A stretch of 19,643 bases of DNA, taken from NCBI GenBank assembly GCA_900767645.1, contig CAAFZY010000002.1, positions 1 through 19,643 of the forward strand, in the 5' to 3' direction. The stretch comes from Alphaproteobacteria bacterium (lineage in GTDB: Bacteria; Pseudomonadota; Alphaproteobacteria; RF32; CAG-239). The translations under genes were made by a program, and so were the position numbers. The notes beneath the pieces were generated by a model, which searched no databases, had not been told where the DNA came from, and saw only the letters and a program-made list of their open reading frames with translations. Positions 1-6,650 of the stretch are shown here, one piece after another. The first letter of the stretch is position 1. Every line of letters begins with the position of its first letter.

Positions 1-77
1 AAAAGTTAGTTTTGAGAAGATTTTAGCTCGCGTTTTTTTTTTGCAATATTTACGAGTCCGTGCTGTGTATAAGTTGT
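1..77 (-). repeat. Pilin-leader repeat, copy 1 (cut by window edge)
   Basis: This is the first of four copies of a dispersed repeat. It shares the ten-T run (33-42), the block gcaatatttacgagtcc and the end gtataagttgt with the copies at 4941, 10092 and 14600. In the complete copies the repeat lies just 5' of a minus-strand pilin-like gene. A third such gene is therefore expected left of position 1, but it cannot be seen here. The hairpin arm carrying the Shine-Dalgarno sequence also lies outside the window. Confidence 0.85.
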
Positions 78-100
78 AAAAAACCGAACGTTTAAGGCAC

Positions 101-130
101 AAAAAAGCTCACCGACAAAGGGTGAGCTTT
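101..130 (-). terminator. Rho-independent terminator of the lipoprotein gene
   Basis: An inverted repeat AAAGCTCACC (104-113) and GGTGAGCTTT (121-130) forms a 10-bp stem. On the minus strand it is followed by a U run (complement of 101-106). It lies 16 bases after the stop codon of the minus-strand lipoprotein gene and separates it from the repeat at the window edge. Confidence 0.85.
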
Positions 131-146
131 AAAGATGGCAATTTTA

Positions 147-1361
147 TTATTTTTTTGCTTTATCAGTGCCGGCGGAATCAAGTTTTTTCATGGCATCTTT
201 TAAGGTTCCGCCTTTGGCATTGCCGGAGTTGTTATCTGCGGGATTAGCCTCTAAAGTAAGAGTTTCCGGAGCTTTTTTCTTTATAATCGGAAATACTTTT
301 ACCCCGTGGAACATTTCAGCTTTTTCCGAATCCATGGTTTTTACTTTTGCAGTGGTTACAACCGTTTTATTATGCGGGGTTGTTTGCGTATTGACAGATT
401 GAGTCACTTTAGCTTCAACCGGCTGAACGTCTTTTGAGTCTTTCGTTGACGCGGTTTTGGCTTTGGGCTGTTTGGCTTTTGCCTGACTTTGTGCTTCCGG
501 CTGTCCAGATTGCGCTTTGGCAGGTTCTTTTGCTTTTGTTTCCGGAGTTTTAGCTTGTTGTTCTTTTACATTGGGCTGCGCGGCTTTTTCGGCTTTAGCC
601 GGTTCTTCGGTTTTAACTTCTTCTGCCGGAGCGGGCTCTGCTTCAGGTTTCTTTTCTTCTTCGCCCATCAAAACCGGAGTTAATGGGTAGGCATCTTTCG
701 GTAAGCGCAAAAGCATATAGCCGGAGCCGCCGCCGTAAGCGGGACCCGATAAACCGATTGAGTAATAGCCGCCGATGTAACCGTAATCCAAGTCGATATA
801 GTCAATGGCGAACAGGGTTTTAATGGTGGTGTTGCCGATGGTGGTCATTTTGCAAGTATAACCGGCGTCTTCCAAAATAATGTTGTTGGAGTTTTTAACA
901 TACACCAAAGTTTCAGCCGGTTTGCAGGTCGGGTATTGACCGTTGTAGGTAACATTGTAATTAAGTACCAAATTTAATGATTTGTTGCCGAGCGAGGCAG
1001 AAACATCAGTGATTTTAACGTCGTCAATATACATATTGGCGGGCGTAACTCCAACCGTAATCGGCAAAGTAATGTAATTTTCGGTGCACACATGGCTTGA
1101 AGGATCGGCCGAACAAATTAAGGCTTTGTTTTGCGCGTTATTATCCAAAAGATGCATTAATGAGTTATAAATATACTCTTTTGACATTGAAATTTTGGCG
1201 GGAGCGCATTGTTTGGCGCGGCAAACCACCACTGACCCCGGCATATTGATATGCGGCTGCCAAATTTCGGCTCTTTGGACTCGGTTGTCATAGCTGCTGC
1301 AAGCGGTAACGGCAAACAGCGAGGCAATGGCGGATAAACTCAGAGTTATTTTCTTAAACAC
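147..1361 (-). CDS. Lipoprotein with Lys/Ala/Pro/Glu-rich C-terminal region, unknown function
   Basis: The start is taken as GTG at 1361, because AAGGA (1369-1373) lies 7 bases upstream; the upstream in-frame TTG at 1379 lacks such a site. The 404-residue product begins with a basic stretch (MFKKITLS), a hydrophobic segment and a lipobox ending VTAC, so it should be exported and lipidated. A folded, Cys-containing region follows (CRAKQC, CSADPSSHVC, paired Cys further on), with a Gly/Tyr-rich stretch (YGGGSGY). From roughly residue 235 to 330 the chain is low-complexity, rich in Lys, Ala, Pro, Glu and Gln, as in proteins that span or bind the cell wall. I do not recognise the family. A role as an envelope or secretion-system lipoprotein is only a guess from the VirB8-like and TolC-like genes elsewhere in the window. 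It has its own terminator and stands alone. Confidence 0.7.
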   Translation of the reverse strand: MFKKITLSLSAIASLFAVTACSSYDNRVQRAEIWQPHINMPGSVVVCRAKQCAPAKISMSKEYIYNSLMHLLDNNAQNKALICSADPSSHVCTENYITLPITVGVTPANMYIDDVKITDVSASLGNKSLNLVLNYNVTYNGQYPTCKPAETLVYVKNSNNIILEDAGYTCKMTTIGNTTIKTLFAIDYIDLDYGYIGGYYSIGLSGPAYGGGSGYMLLRLPKDAYPLTPVLMGEEEKKPEAEPAPAEEVKTEEPAKAEKAAQPNVKEQQAKTPETKAKEPAKAQSGQPEAQSQAKAKQPKAKTASTKDSKDVQPVEAKVTQSVNTQTTPHNKTVVTTAKVKTMDSEKAEMFHGVKVFPIIKKKAPETLTLEANPADNNSGNAKGGTLKDAMKKLDSAGTDKAKK

Positions 1362-1490
1362 GGTACATTCCTTAAACAATTAACCTATTTTATTTGTTAA
1401 AATAACCTAATAATATGAAAGAATCGTAAATAAATTTTAGGCTTGCGAAAAAAATATAAATCTCTATACTCAAAAACACAAGAGGTAAAA

Positions 1491-1970
1491 ATGAAAATCA
1501 AATGGTTGATTGCGGCTTTTTTATGTGCTTTGAGTTTGCCGGCAAGAGCGGATTATCAAGCAGTTGACGGCGACAGTCTGGTTGTGAACGGCGTAAAAAT
1601 TCGCCTTGTCGGGATTGATTCGCCCGAATATGACCAGTGGTGTAAAAAAGCTTCCGGAAAAAAGTATAAATGTGGCGAAAAAGCTTCAAATTATATGAAA
1701 AAGATGATTGCAAACGGCAAAAAGCAACATCAAAAAATTAAATGCGAAAATCACGGAACCGACCGTTACAACCGAACGTTAAGCGTTTGTTATTTGGGCA
1801 AGCTTAATTTAAATGCCGAAATGGTAAAGGCCGGTTGGGCGGTAACGTATCGGCACGATATGTATAAGACCGCCGAATCTGAGGCTAAAAAAGCCAAAAA
1901 AGGCGTTTGGCAAGGTAAATTTATGCGTCCGGAACTTCATCGAATGCTTAAAAGATTAACAAAAAGCTGA
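1491..1970 (+). CDS. Secreted thermonuclease-family (SNase-like) nuclease
   Basis: The 159-residue product starts at ATG 1491 behind AGAGGT (1481-1486); a longer frame from TTG 1443 has no ribosome site. Residues 1-20 form a signal peptide (basic start, hydrophobic core, ARA before the cut). The rest is a staphylococcal-nuclease fold: VDGDSL (residues 25-30), IRLVGIDSPE (37-46) and DRYNR (91-95). These supply the expected calcium and catalytic residues: D28, R38, D43, E46 and R95 correspond to D21, R35, D40, E43 and R87 of the S. aureus enzyme. Four Cys in the mature chain could form disulfides. The family cuts DNA and RNA phosphodiester bonds. Location is probably periplasmic or extracellular. 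The gene precedes the ribosomal protein promoter and seems to be its own unit. Confidence 0.9.
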   Translation: MKIKWLIAAFLCALSLPARADYQAVDGDSLVVNGVKIRLVGIDSPEYDQWCKKASGKKYKCGEKASNYMKKMIANGKKQHQKIKCENHGTDRYNRTLSVCYLGKLNLNAEMVKAGWAVTYRHDMYKTAESEAKKAKKGVWQGKFMRPELHRMLKRLTKS

Positions 1971-1999
1971 ACTTTATTTAAAAATATCAGAAATTGTTA

Positions 2000-2027
2000 T
2001 TGACACCGACAAAAAGTTATGTATATT
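2000..2027 (+). promoter_or_regulatory. Sigma-70-type promoter for rplU-rpmA
   Basis: A consensus -35 TTGACA (2000-2005) is followed after 16 bases by a -10 TATATT (2022-2027). Transcription would begin near 2034, about 42 bases before the rplU start. This matches a strong promoter for ribosomal protein genes. Confidence 0.7.
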
Positions 2028-2075
2028 GCAAGACAACGTTTTATGTTTAAATCAAACAAAATTAGGTGAATAAAA

Positions 2076-2378
2076 ATGTACGCAGTAATTAAAACAGGCG
2101 GAAAACAATACAAAGTTGCAACAGGTGATGTTGTAAAAATTGAAAAAATCGCCGGTGAAGAAGGTAAAGAAGTAATTTTTAACGAAGTTTTGGCTTTGGA
2201 TGAAACTGTCGGCACTCCGTTGGTTTCCGGCGCAAGTGTTAAGGCTTTGGTTGTTAAACAAGCTAAAGACGCTAAAGTTATTATCTTTAAAAAGAAAAGA
2301 AGACACAACTATCGCCGTAAAAACGGTCACAGACAGTTTGTTACATTGGTTAAAATTACCGATATTTGCGGTAAATAA
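2076..2378 (+). CDS. rplU: 50S ribosomal protein L21
   Basis: This 100-residue protein is of full family length. It begins MYAVIKTGGKQYKV, the hallmark L21 N-terminus, and has the basic segment FKKKRRHNYRRKNGHRQ (residues 71-87) that binds 23S rRNA. It is a structural protein of the large ribosomal subunit. The start ATG at 2076 is preceded by AGGTG. rpmA begins 21 bases after the stop, the usual rplU-rpmA arrangement, and the pair ends at the terminator at 2673. Confidence 0.98.
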   Translation: MYAVIKTGGKQYKVATGDVVKIEKIAGEEGKEVIFNEVLALDETVGTPLVSGASVKALVVKQAKDAKVIIFKKKRRHNYRRKNGHRQFVTLVKITDICGK

Positions 2379-2399
2379 TAAGGGTTAAGGAGATATAAG

Positions 2400-2651
2400 A
2401 TGGCACACAAGAAGTCAGGCGGTAGCTCATCAAACGGACGCGATTCTATCGGACGTCGTTTAGGCGTTAAAAAGTTTGGCGGCGAAGCCGTTATTCCTGG
2501 AAACATCATTATTCGTCAGCGCGGAACTAAATATCACGCAGGCTCAAATGTAGATATGGGTAAAGACCACACCATTTTTGCCGTAGCTGAAGGTAAAGTT
2601 GAATTCAAGAAAAAAGAAGATAAAGTGTTCGTTTCTGTTGTGAACGAATAA
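2400..2651 (+). CDS. rpmA: 50S ribosomal protein L27
   Basis: The 83-residue protein begins MAHKKSGGSSSNGRDS, the conserved L27 N-terminus that reaches towards the peptidyl-transferase centre. RLGVKKFGGE and the IRQRGTKYHAG block follow. There is no N-terminal extension of the kind cleaved in Firmicutes. A strong AAGGAGAT lies 6 to 13 bases before the ATG. It is co-transcribed with rplU and ends before a strong terminator. Confidence 0.98.
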   Translation: MAHKKSGGSSSNGRDSIGRRLGVKKFGGEAVIPGNIIIRQRGTKYHAGSNVDMGKDHTIFAVAEGKVEFKKKEDKVFVSVVNE

Positions 2652-2672
2652 GATGAACACAATTCAGGCGGA

Positions 2673-2700
2673 GGGGGTGAAAGTTCACCCCCTTTGTTTT
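2673..2700 (+). terminator. Rho-independent terminator after rpmA
   Basis: GGGGGTGA (2673-2680) pairs with TCACCCCC (2685-2692) around a four-base loop, followed by TTTGTTTT. It closes the rplU-rpmA unit, so obgE downstream depends on read-through or a promoter in the short gap at 2701-2744. Confidence 0.9.
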
Positions 2701-2744
2701 ACGGTGCAAACGGTTTGATTAAATTGTAAACAGGCTTTAAAGTA

Positions 2745-3797
2745 ATGAAGTTTTTAGACCAAGCAAAAATTTTTGTTAAATCAGGCGACGGCGGCAGAGG
2801 ATGCGTTTCTTTCCGACGTGAAAAATATATTGAGTTCGGCGGTCCTAACGGCGGCGACGGCGGTAAGGGCGGCAGCGTTATTTTTGAAGCGGTTGAAAAT
2901 TTAAACACCCTGATTGATTTTCGCTATCAGCAACATTTTAAGGCTCAACGCGGGCAGCACGGTATGGGCTCGGAAATGGCCGGAGCCAAAGGCGAAGATT
3001 TAATCATTAAAGTTCCGGTTGGTACGGAAATTGTGGCCGATGACGGCGAAACGGTTTTAGCCGATATGATAACTGCCGGTCAACGCTTTTTAATTGCCAA
3101 AGGCGGCGACGGCGGACGTGGTAACACTCGCTTTAAGACTTCAACCAATCAGGCGCCTCGTTATGCCGAGCCGGGTTGGCCGGGGGAAGAAATGTGGGTG
3201 TGGCTCAAGCTCAAAATTATTGCCGATGTCGGCTTAATAGGCTTGCCAAATGCCGGAAAGTCAACCTTTTTGTCAGCGGTTACTAAGGCTCGACCCAAAA
3301 TTGCCGATTACCCCTTTACAACCTTGCACCCGCATTTAGGCGTTGCTTGGGTTGATAACCGCGAAGTTGTGCTTGCCGATATTCCGGGGTTGATTGAAGG
3401 TGCTCATGAAGGTGTGGGTTTAGGCGACAGATTTTTAAAGCATGTGGAGCGTTGCGCCGCGTTTTTGCACTTGATTGACGCGACGGCCGAAGATGTGGTT
3501 ACTCCGTATCAAACAATTCGCCGCGAACTTGAATTGTATAAATCATCATTAATCAACAAGCCTGAAATTGTGGCGCTGAACAAATGCGATAGTATCAGCG
3601 AAAAAGAACAAAAAGCCAAAATTAAGGCGTTGGAAAAAGTTACCGGCGGCAAAGTGTATGCCATTTCGGCGGTTGCCAAGCTGGGAGTGCAAGATTGCCT
3701 ACGCGCTGTTTCTGAGTATGTGGCACGCCATAATCAAACCAAAAATGACCAACCTGATGCGGTTGCCGTGAAAAAAACATGGTCGCCGTTAGATTAA
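2745..3797 (+). CDS. obgE: GTPase Obg (CgtA), ribosome assembly
   Basis: This 350-residue protein has both conserved Obg domains. The Gly-rich Obg fold (residues 1-159) contains repeated GGDGG-type motifs. The G domain follows: G1 GLPNAGKS (166-173), switch region FTTLHPHLG (191-199), G3 DIPG (212-215), G4 NKCD (279-282) and G5 SAV (308-310). Obg binds the 50S subunit late in assembly and links growth to ppGpp. The C-terminal tail is short and there is no large acidic extension. The ribosome-binding site before ATG 2745 is weak (taaag). The neighbours rplU-rpmA upstream and rsfS downstream are the usual ribosome-related context. Confidence 0.97.
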   Translation: MKFLDQAKIFVKSGDGGRGCVSFRREKYIEFGGPNGGDGGKGGSVIFEAVENLNTLIDFRYQQHFKAQRGQHGMGSEMAGAKGEDLIIKVPVGTEIVADDGETVLADMITAGQRFLIAKGGDGGRGNTRFKTSTNQAPRYAEPGWPGEEMWVWLKLKIIADVGLIGLPNAGKSTFLSAVTKARPKIADYPFTTLHPHLGVAWVDNREVVLADIPGLIEGAHEGVGLGDRFLKHVERCAAFLHLIDATAEDVVTPYQTIRRELELYKSSLINKPEIVALNKCDSISEKEQKAKIKALEKVTGGKVYAISAVAKLGVQDCLRAVSEYVARHNQTKNDQPDAVAVKKTWSPLD

Positions 3798-3814
3798 AAA
3801 CTGGAGTTAATATC

Positions 3815-4156
3815 GTGGAAAAACAAGAGGATAAAGTTTTAGAAATTGTTAAGAAGACATTAGACGATAACAAGGCTGAAGATGTTGTGGTACTTGATTT
3901 AAAAGGCAAAACATCAATCGCCGAATATATGGTTATAGCAAGCGGAACTTCACAGCGCCATGTGGCATCATTGGCTGAAAAAGTGCATGAAAACTTAAAG
4001 AAAGCGGGCTTTACCTCTTCAATGGAAGGTGAAGATAAAGCTGATTGGGTTTTGATTGATGCCTTTGACGTGATTGTGCACATCTTTAAGCCGGAAGTAC
4101 GCGATTTTTACAGCCTTGAAAAAATGTGGCAGTCAGCCGCTAACAAGCGCAAATAA
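3815..4156 (+). CDS. rsfS: Ribosome silencing factor RsfS
   Basis: The 113-residue product from GTG 3815 matches the usual length of the RsfS/Iojap family. GGAG lies 8 bases upstream. A longer frame from ATG 3779 would overlap obgE by 19 bases and has no clear ribosome site. Family motifs include the segment around DVVVLDL, the AEYMVIASGTSQRHV block and the C-terminal DWVLIDAFDVIVHIF plus YSLEKMW. RsfS binds L14 on the 50S subunit and blocks joining of the 30S subunit in starvation. It follows obgE directly and ends at a terminator shared with the convergent pilin-like gene. Confidence 0.95.
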   Translation: MEKQEDKVLEIVKKTLDDNKAEDVVVLDLKGKTSIAEYMVIASGTSQRHVASLAEKVHENLKKAGFTSSMEGEDKADWVLIDAFDVIVHIFKPEVRDFYSLEKMWQSAANKRK

Positions 4157-4160
4157 AAAC

Positions 4161-4190
4161 AAAGCGGAGAGCAAAATCTCCGCTTTTAAT
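4161..4190. terminator. Bidirectional terminator between rsfS and pilin-like gene
   Basis: AAAGCGGAGA (4161-4170) pairs with TCTCCGCTTT (4177-4186). A U run follows on both strands (cttttaattt on plus, the complement of aaaacaaag on minus). It lies between two convergent stop codons and can serve both genes. Confidence 0.85.
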
Positions 4191-4937
4191 TTACCGCATG
4201 GCGTTGGTCATAAAATAAAATCGGCAGCGTTGCGTTTCACACGGCGAGCAGGCGGCATCAATATCATTAACGGTTACATTTGCCAAACATTTAACATTAT
4301 CAGAACAACTTTTATCACCAAAAAATTGCCCATATATAGCGCTGCCGTTATTATTTTCACTATCGCAGCGGGCTAGGTCGTCTTTCCATTCTTTGGCTAA
4401 GTTAAATAAAGTTATGCAGAGTTCTTTTTGACGACGGGTTTCAACGCCGATGCCAATATGTTTATCTTTCTTCTTAAAAATCCAAACATCGTTACCGAAT
4501 TTGTCTCGAACAAAGTTGACCGCATCCGGATTGGTTGCAGTATCTTTTCGCGGCTTGAAATAATCGGGCAACCAACCGGCTTTGGCAAAAATTGAAGTAT
4601 ACCAAAGCGTACCGACCGAATCTCCTTCAAAAACACTGCTATCCTGCGCAATTTTTTCAATAACAGTGGCGATTAAATGGTTGTAGCCGTCCGCGGCCTG
4701 ATTCATTTTATACTTCATCATCGCCTTAGAGTATCCGGCAATCGCCCCGACGCTTAAGACCCCAATGATAGCCAGAACGCCGAGCATCTCGACCATAGAC
4801 CTCCCTTGGGCCTGCGTATAATGGGCTTCTGCTAGGAATTTTGTCACTCGTGTACCTTTTTGTGTACAAGTCGTTCCAAAATCCCGTCGCATTAGCCTCA
4901 TTCTCCGCAGGCTTGGATTATTTTTTAAGATAAACAT
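4191..4937 (-). CDS. Pilin-like protein with long leader and GRSMVE-type N-terminal helix
   Basis: The 248-residue product starts at ATG 4937, 8 bases after GAGGAG (4946-4951), which lies inside the leader hairpin. Residues 1-45 form an unusually long basic leader. Then comes G45-RSMVE-MLGVLAIIG: a Gly before a hydrophobic helix with Glu at +5, as in class III signals cut by prepilin peptidase, but with Arg rather than Phe or Met at +1. The hydrophobic helix runs to about residue 70. The globular part is specific to this protein and ends with a Cys-rich tail (CSDNVKC, then DIDAACSPC). The second pilin-like protein here (13985-14599) shares the N-terminal helix and a related C-terminal pattern (YG, Cys, CL-N, DID, Cys). 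It is probably a minor pilin or pseudopilin. Assembly genes are not in this window. Confidence 0.8.
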   Translation of the reverse strand: MFILKNNPSLRRMRLMRRDFGTTCTQKGTRVTKFLAEAHYTQAQGRSMVEMLGVLAIIGVLSVGAIAGYSKAMMKYKMNQAADGYNHLIATVIEKIAQDSSVFEGDSVGTLWYTSIFAKAGWLPDYFKPRKDTATNPDAVNFVRDKFGNDVWIFKKKDKHIGIGVETRRQKELCITLFNLAKEWKDDLARCDSENNNGSAIYGQFFGDKSCSDNVKCLANVTVNDIDAACSPCETQRCRFYFMTNAMR

Positions 4938-4940
4938 CAG

Positions 4941-4976
4941 AAAATCTCCTCAAAAAGTTAGTTTTGAGAAGATTTT
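4941..4976 (-). promoter_or_regulatory. Leader hairpin that covers the Shine-Dalgarno sequence (copy 2)
   Basis: Arms at 4941-4955 and 4962-4976 form a 15-bp stem with a six-base loop. One position is C/A on the plus strand but G-U in minus-strand RNA, so the stem is complete only in the transcript of the pilin-like gene. The 3' arm contains GAGGAG, the ribosome-binding site of that gene. Folding would block translation. Regulation by temperature, a protein or an antisense RNA is possible but not shown. Confidence 0.65.
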
Positions 4977-5028
4977 ACTCCGCGTTTTTTTTTTGCAATA
5001 TTTACGAGTCCGTGCTGTGTATAAGTTG
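4941..5028 (-). repeat. Pilin-leader repeat, copy 2
   Basis: This full copy contains the hairpin, a ten-T run (4985-4994), the conserved block gcaatatttacgagtcc and the end gtataagttg. On the minus strand, TATACA in its outer part could be a -10 box, with TTGTCT 17 bases upstream as -35. This would place the rest of the repeat in the 5' untranslated region of the pilin-like gene. Confidence 0.85.
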
Positions 5029-5053
5029 CATTTAAATATTAGACAAAAAACTA

Positions 5054-5081
5054 TTGCGATTTTTGTAAAACTATGTATAAT
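5054..5081 (+). promoter_or_regulatory. Strong plus-strand promoter
   Basis: TTGCGA (5054-5059) and a perfect TATAAT (5076-5081) are separated by 16 bases. Transcription would start near 5088 and run through the structured leader and two short ORFs to the terminator at 5688. The stretch 5029-5315 has no other gene-like content on either strand apart from this promoter and the stem-loops listed next. Confidence 0.65.
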
Positions 5082-5218
5082 AGTGATATGAAATTGATTA
5101 TTAACAAATTAGTGTGAATTAGCCCAACAAGCAGCATACAAAGTTTATTTAACTGGTGTTGTAACTTATTTATAATGAAAGTGTTACCGTGTTTGATTTA
5201 CCAGCGCGCTAATACTAG

Positions 5219-5309
5219 AAATTTTTGATAAAGAGTCTTCTGCGAGACCGCCCGCCTGTTTCAGGTATAAAGTTGCGTACTTTAGGGATCAGATTAGAAT
5301 CAAAAATTT
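5219..5309 (+). ncRNA. Candidate structured leader RNA (multi-stem junction)
   Basis: An 11-bp perfect inverted repeat, AAATTTTTGAT (5219-5229) with ATCAAAAATTT (5299-5309), encloses three consecutive hairpins: GTCT/AGAC (5235-5248), CCTG/CAGG (5255-5265) and TAAAGT/ACTTTA (5268-5284). Together they make a four-way-junction layout ending 6 bases before the small ORF at 5316. It lies downstream of a strong promoter. It could be a riboswitch-like leader, a processed small RNA, or chance in AT-rich DNA. I recognise no known class. Confidence 0.35.
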
Positions 5310-5315
5310 TGTTTT

Positions 5316-5399
5316 ATGAAAAAAGAACAATCAACATTAAATCAAACCGTATGTTTAACCGGTTGTGCTGAAGCATTAATTAAAAAATTTATATTATGA
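5316..5399 (+). CDS. Possible 27-residue peptide, coupled to the next ORF
   Basis: ATG 5316 opens a 27-codon frame whose stop overlaps the next start (ATGA at 5396-5399), an arrangement typical of translational coupling. The peptide begins MKKEQSTLNQTVCLTGC and ends in a Lys/hydrophobic stretch. No Shine-Dalgarno sequence precedes it. It could be a leader peptide, a small secreted or modified peptide, or not translated. Confidence rests on the overlap only. Confidence 0.3.
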   Translation: MKKEQSTLNQTVCLTGCAEALIKKFIL

Positions 5400-5671
5400 C
5401 AATCAAAATGTCAATTTTGAGCAGCCTTCTTAAGGAAGAGTATGGTCTAGTCATGGGCGAAGATATTTCACCTTTTCTGAGTTTGAGGAGCTTGTTTAAT
5501 ATGACAACCAGTGATCTCTTAGCTCTCAAAGAGAAAATGGATCACGCGTGTGGTTTCTACCATAATGTATCCTATTCGGATTTAGTATCGGTAGATACAG
5601 CGGGTGAGTTTTGCCAACTGCTTGATGATAATGTAGGATATTGTCTTTATAGGTCGTATGACGATGTATAG
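5396..5671 (+). CDS. Hypothetical protein, 91 residues
   Basis: The gene lies between its own promoter (5054) and terminator (5688). The product is mostly helical in pattern, acidic, and has four Cys. The spacing of hydrophobic residues in the second half (SDLLALKEKM, then VDTAGEFCQLL) faintly recalls acyl carrier proteins, but the DSL serine that carries phosphopantetheine is absent, so I do not call it one. Codon choice differs from the neighbours: AGG is the only Arg codon used, and CTA and CTC appear. This may indicate transfer. No clear ribosome site precedes ATG 5396, so it may depend on coupling to the 27-codon frame. Function unknown. Confidence 0.5.
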   Translation: MTIKMSILSSLLKEEYGLVMGEDISPFLSLRSLFNMTTSDLLALKEKMDHACGFYHNVSYSDLVSVDTAGEFCQLLDDNVGYCLYRSYDDV

Positions 5672-5687
5672 AGATGAGATATAGATT

Positions 5688-5727
5688 AAAATCCCTCGCA
5701 GAATTAAAAACTGCTGAGGGATTTTTT
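5688..5727 (+). terminator. Rho-independent terminator of the 5054-5671 unit
   Basis: AAAATCCCTC-GCAG (5688-5701) pairs with CTGCTGAGGGATTTT (5711-5725) with one bulged base and a T run. It lies 16 bases after the stop codon of the 91-residue protein. Confidence 0.85.
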
Positions 5728-5753
5728 TGTGCAAAACGCGTTTCAAATATAAT

Positions 5754-5778
5754 AAAAGCCTCCGTTTCGGAGGCTTTT
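5754..5778. terminator. Terminator of trcR (symmetrical)
   Basis: AAAAGCCTCCG (5754-5764) pairs perfectly with CGGAGGCTTTT (5768-5778) around a three-base loop. It lies just after the stop codon of the minus-strand trcR and, being symmetrical, could also stop plus-strand read-through. Confidence 0.8.
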
Positions 5779-5786
5779 GGTTTTGT

Positions 5787-6491
5787 TTATTTTGCTGTTT
5801 TTTTAGTGGTTTTCTTTTTAGCGGCAGGCTTTTTAGCAACCTTTTTAGCAGCAGGCTTTTTAGCAGCAGTTTTTTTGGTTGCTGCTTTTTTAGGAGCTGC
5901 TTTTTTTACCGGTTTCTTTTTAGCCGGAGCTTTTTTAGCCGCTTTCTTTTTAGGAGCCAAAGCTTTTGCTGCTTTTTCTTTAGCAACGGTAATCGCCTTG
6001 TCTAAGTCTTTTTCAGAGCATAATCCGATAGCAACCGGATTTTTAGCCCGTAAATTAGCCATATCAGCGCGAGTGCCGTTACGAATAGACATAATGGTCG
6101 GTTTAGTGGTTCCGATTAATTTGCAAATTTGCGAATCGGCAATTTCAGGACAATTGCGAACAACCCATAAAATGGCGGCCGGTTTGTCATTGCGTTGTGA
6201 CGGTGAAAGAACTTTTTTGTTTTTGGCATTGGTTTCTTTTACATTCCGTTCAACTATGCTTGCCACCAAATTAGCGGAAGCATCATCTTCGCAGCGTTTA
6301 ATTTCATCGGGCGAAAGCTGACCGTTAGCGATGGGGCTGATACCGATGATGTTATAAGCAACATCGCCATCGGCAATGGCTTGAACTTCAAGCTCATGCA
6401 ATTCGCAGAATGTGGCAATTTGGCGGAAAGTGAGCGCAGTGTTTTCAACCAACCAAACGGCGGTTGCTTTCGGCATTAAAGGTGCTGTCAT
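5787..6491 (-). CDS. trcR: DUF1013 / TrcR-type cell-cycle transcriptional regulator with histone-like tail
   Basis: The 234-residue protein starts at ATG 6491 after AAAGGAA. It opens MTAPLMPKATAVWLVENTAL, matching the DUF1013 family of Alphaproteobacteria, in which TrcR is described as a cell-cycle transcriptional regulator. A helix-turn-helix-like segment (LTFRQIATFCELHELEV, residues 20-36) and the second block (ICKLIGTTKPTIMSIRNGT, 122-140) are typical. Residues 172-234 form a tail made almost wholly of Lys, Ala, Pro and Thr in KKAA/KKPA units, like histone H1 or bacterial Hc1-type DNA-binding tails. From memory, typical members lack so long a tail. It probably binds DNA non-specifically and adds to the sequence-specific domain. 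It is a single gene with its own promoter and terminator. Confidence 0.85.
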   Translation of the reverse strand: MTAPLMPKATAVWLVENTALTFRQIATFCELHELEVQAIADGDVAYNIIGISPIANGQLSPDEIKRCEDDASANLVASIVERNVKETNAKNKKVLSPSQRNDKPAAILWVVRNCPEIADSQICKLIGTTKPTIMSIRNGTRADMANLRAKNPVAIGLCSEKDLDKAITVAKEKAAKALAPKKKAAKKAPAKKKPVKKAAPKKAATKKTAAKKPAAKKVAKKPAAKKKTTKKTAK

Positions 6492-6549
6492 TTGTTATTC
6501 CTTTCGTTATTATTTTTTTTAATAGCTTAACAATAAGAAATATCTGTAA

Positions 6550-6580
6550 ATTATACAAGATTTTTTTGTTTTTTATGCAA
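6550..6580 (-). promoter_or_regulatory. Promoter of trcR
   Basis: On the minus strand a perfect TATAAT (complement of 6550-6555) lies 19 bases from TTGCAT (complement of 6575-6580). The spacing is longer than ideal, so the -35 assignment is less certain than the -10. Confidence 0.5.
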
Positions 6581-6596
6581 CAGTTGTACTTATAAT

Positions 6597-6628
6597 CAAA
6601 AAAACCTCCGACTAAAATAAATCGGAGG
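6597..6628 (-). terminator. Terminator of rpmE
   Basis: CCTCCGA (6605-6611) pairs with TCGGAGG (6622-6628). On the minus strand a U run follows (complement of 6598-6604). It lies 22 bases after the rpmE stop. Confidence 0.8.
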
Positions 6629-6650
6629 CTGATTTGTAGCAGTAACAGAA

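Noticed and set aside
166..683. Plus-strand ORFs opposite the lipoprotein gene
   Set aside because: They have Phe/Arg-rich low-complexity products that mirror the Lys/Ala/Pro region of the lipoprotein; no ribosome sites.
5396..5671. Acyl carrier protein identity of the 91-residue protein
   Set aside because: Hydrophobic spacing is similar, but the Asp-Ser-Leu attachment site is missing and the resemblance is too weak without a profile search.
5674..6321. Long plus-strand ORF with a hydrophobic repetitive product
   Set aside because: It is the antisense of the Lys/Ala-rich tail of trcR; Phe/Leu/Ala repeats arise from the complement of AAA and GCX codons. No ribosome site, and trcR is clearly real.
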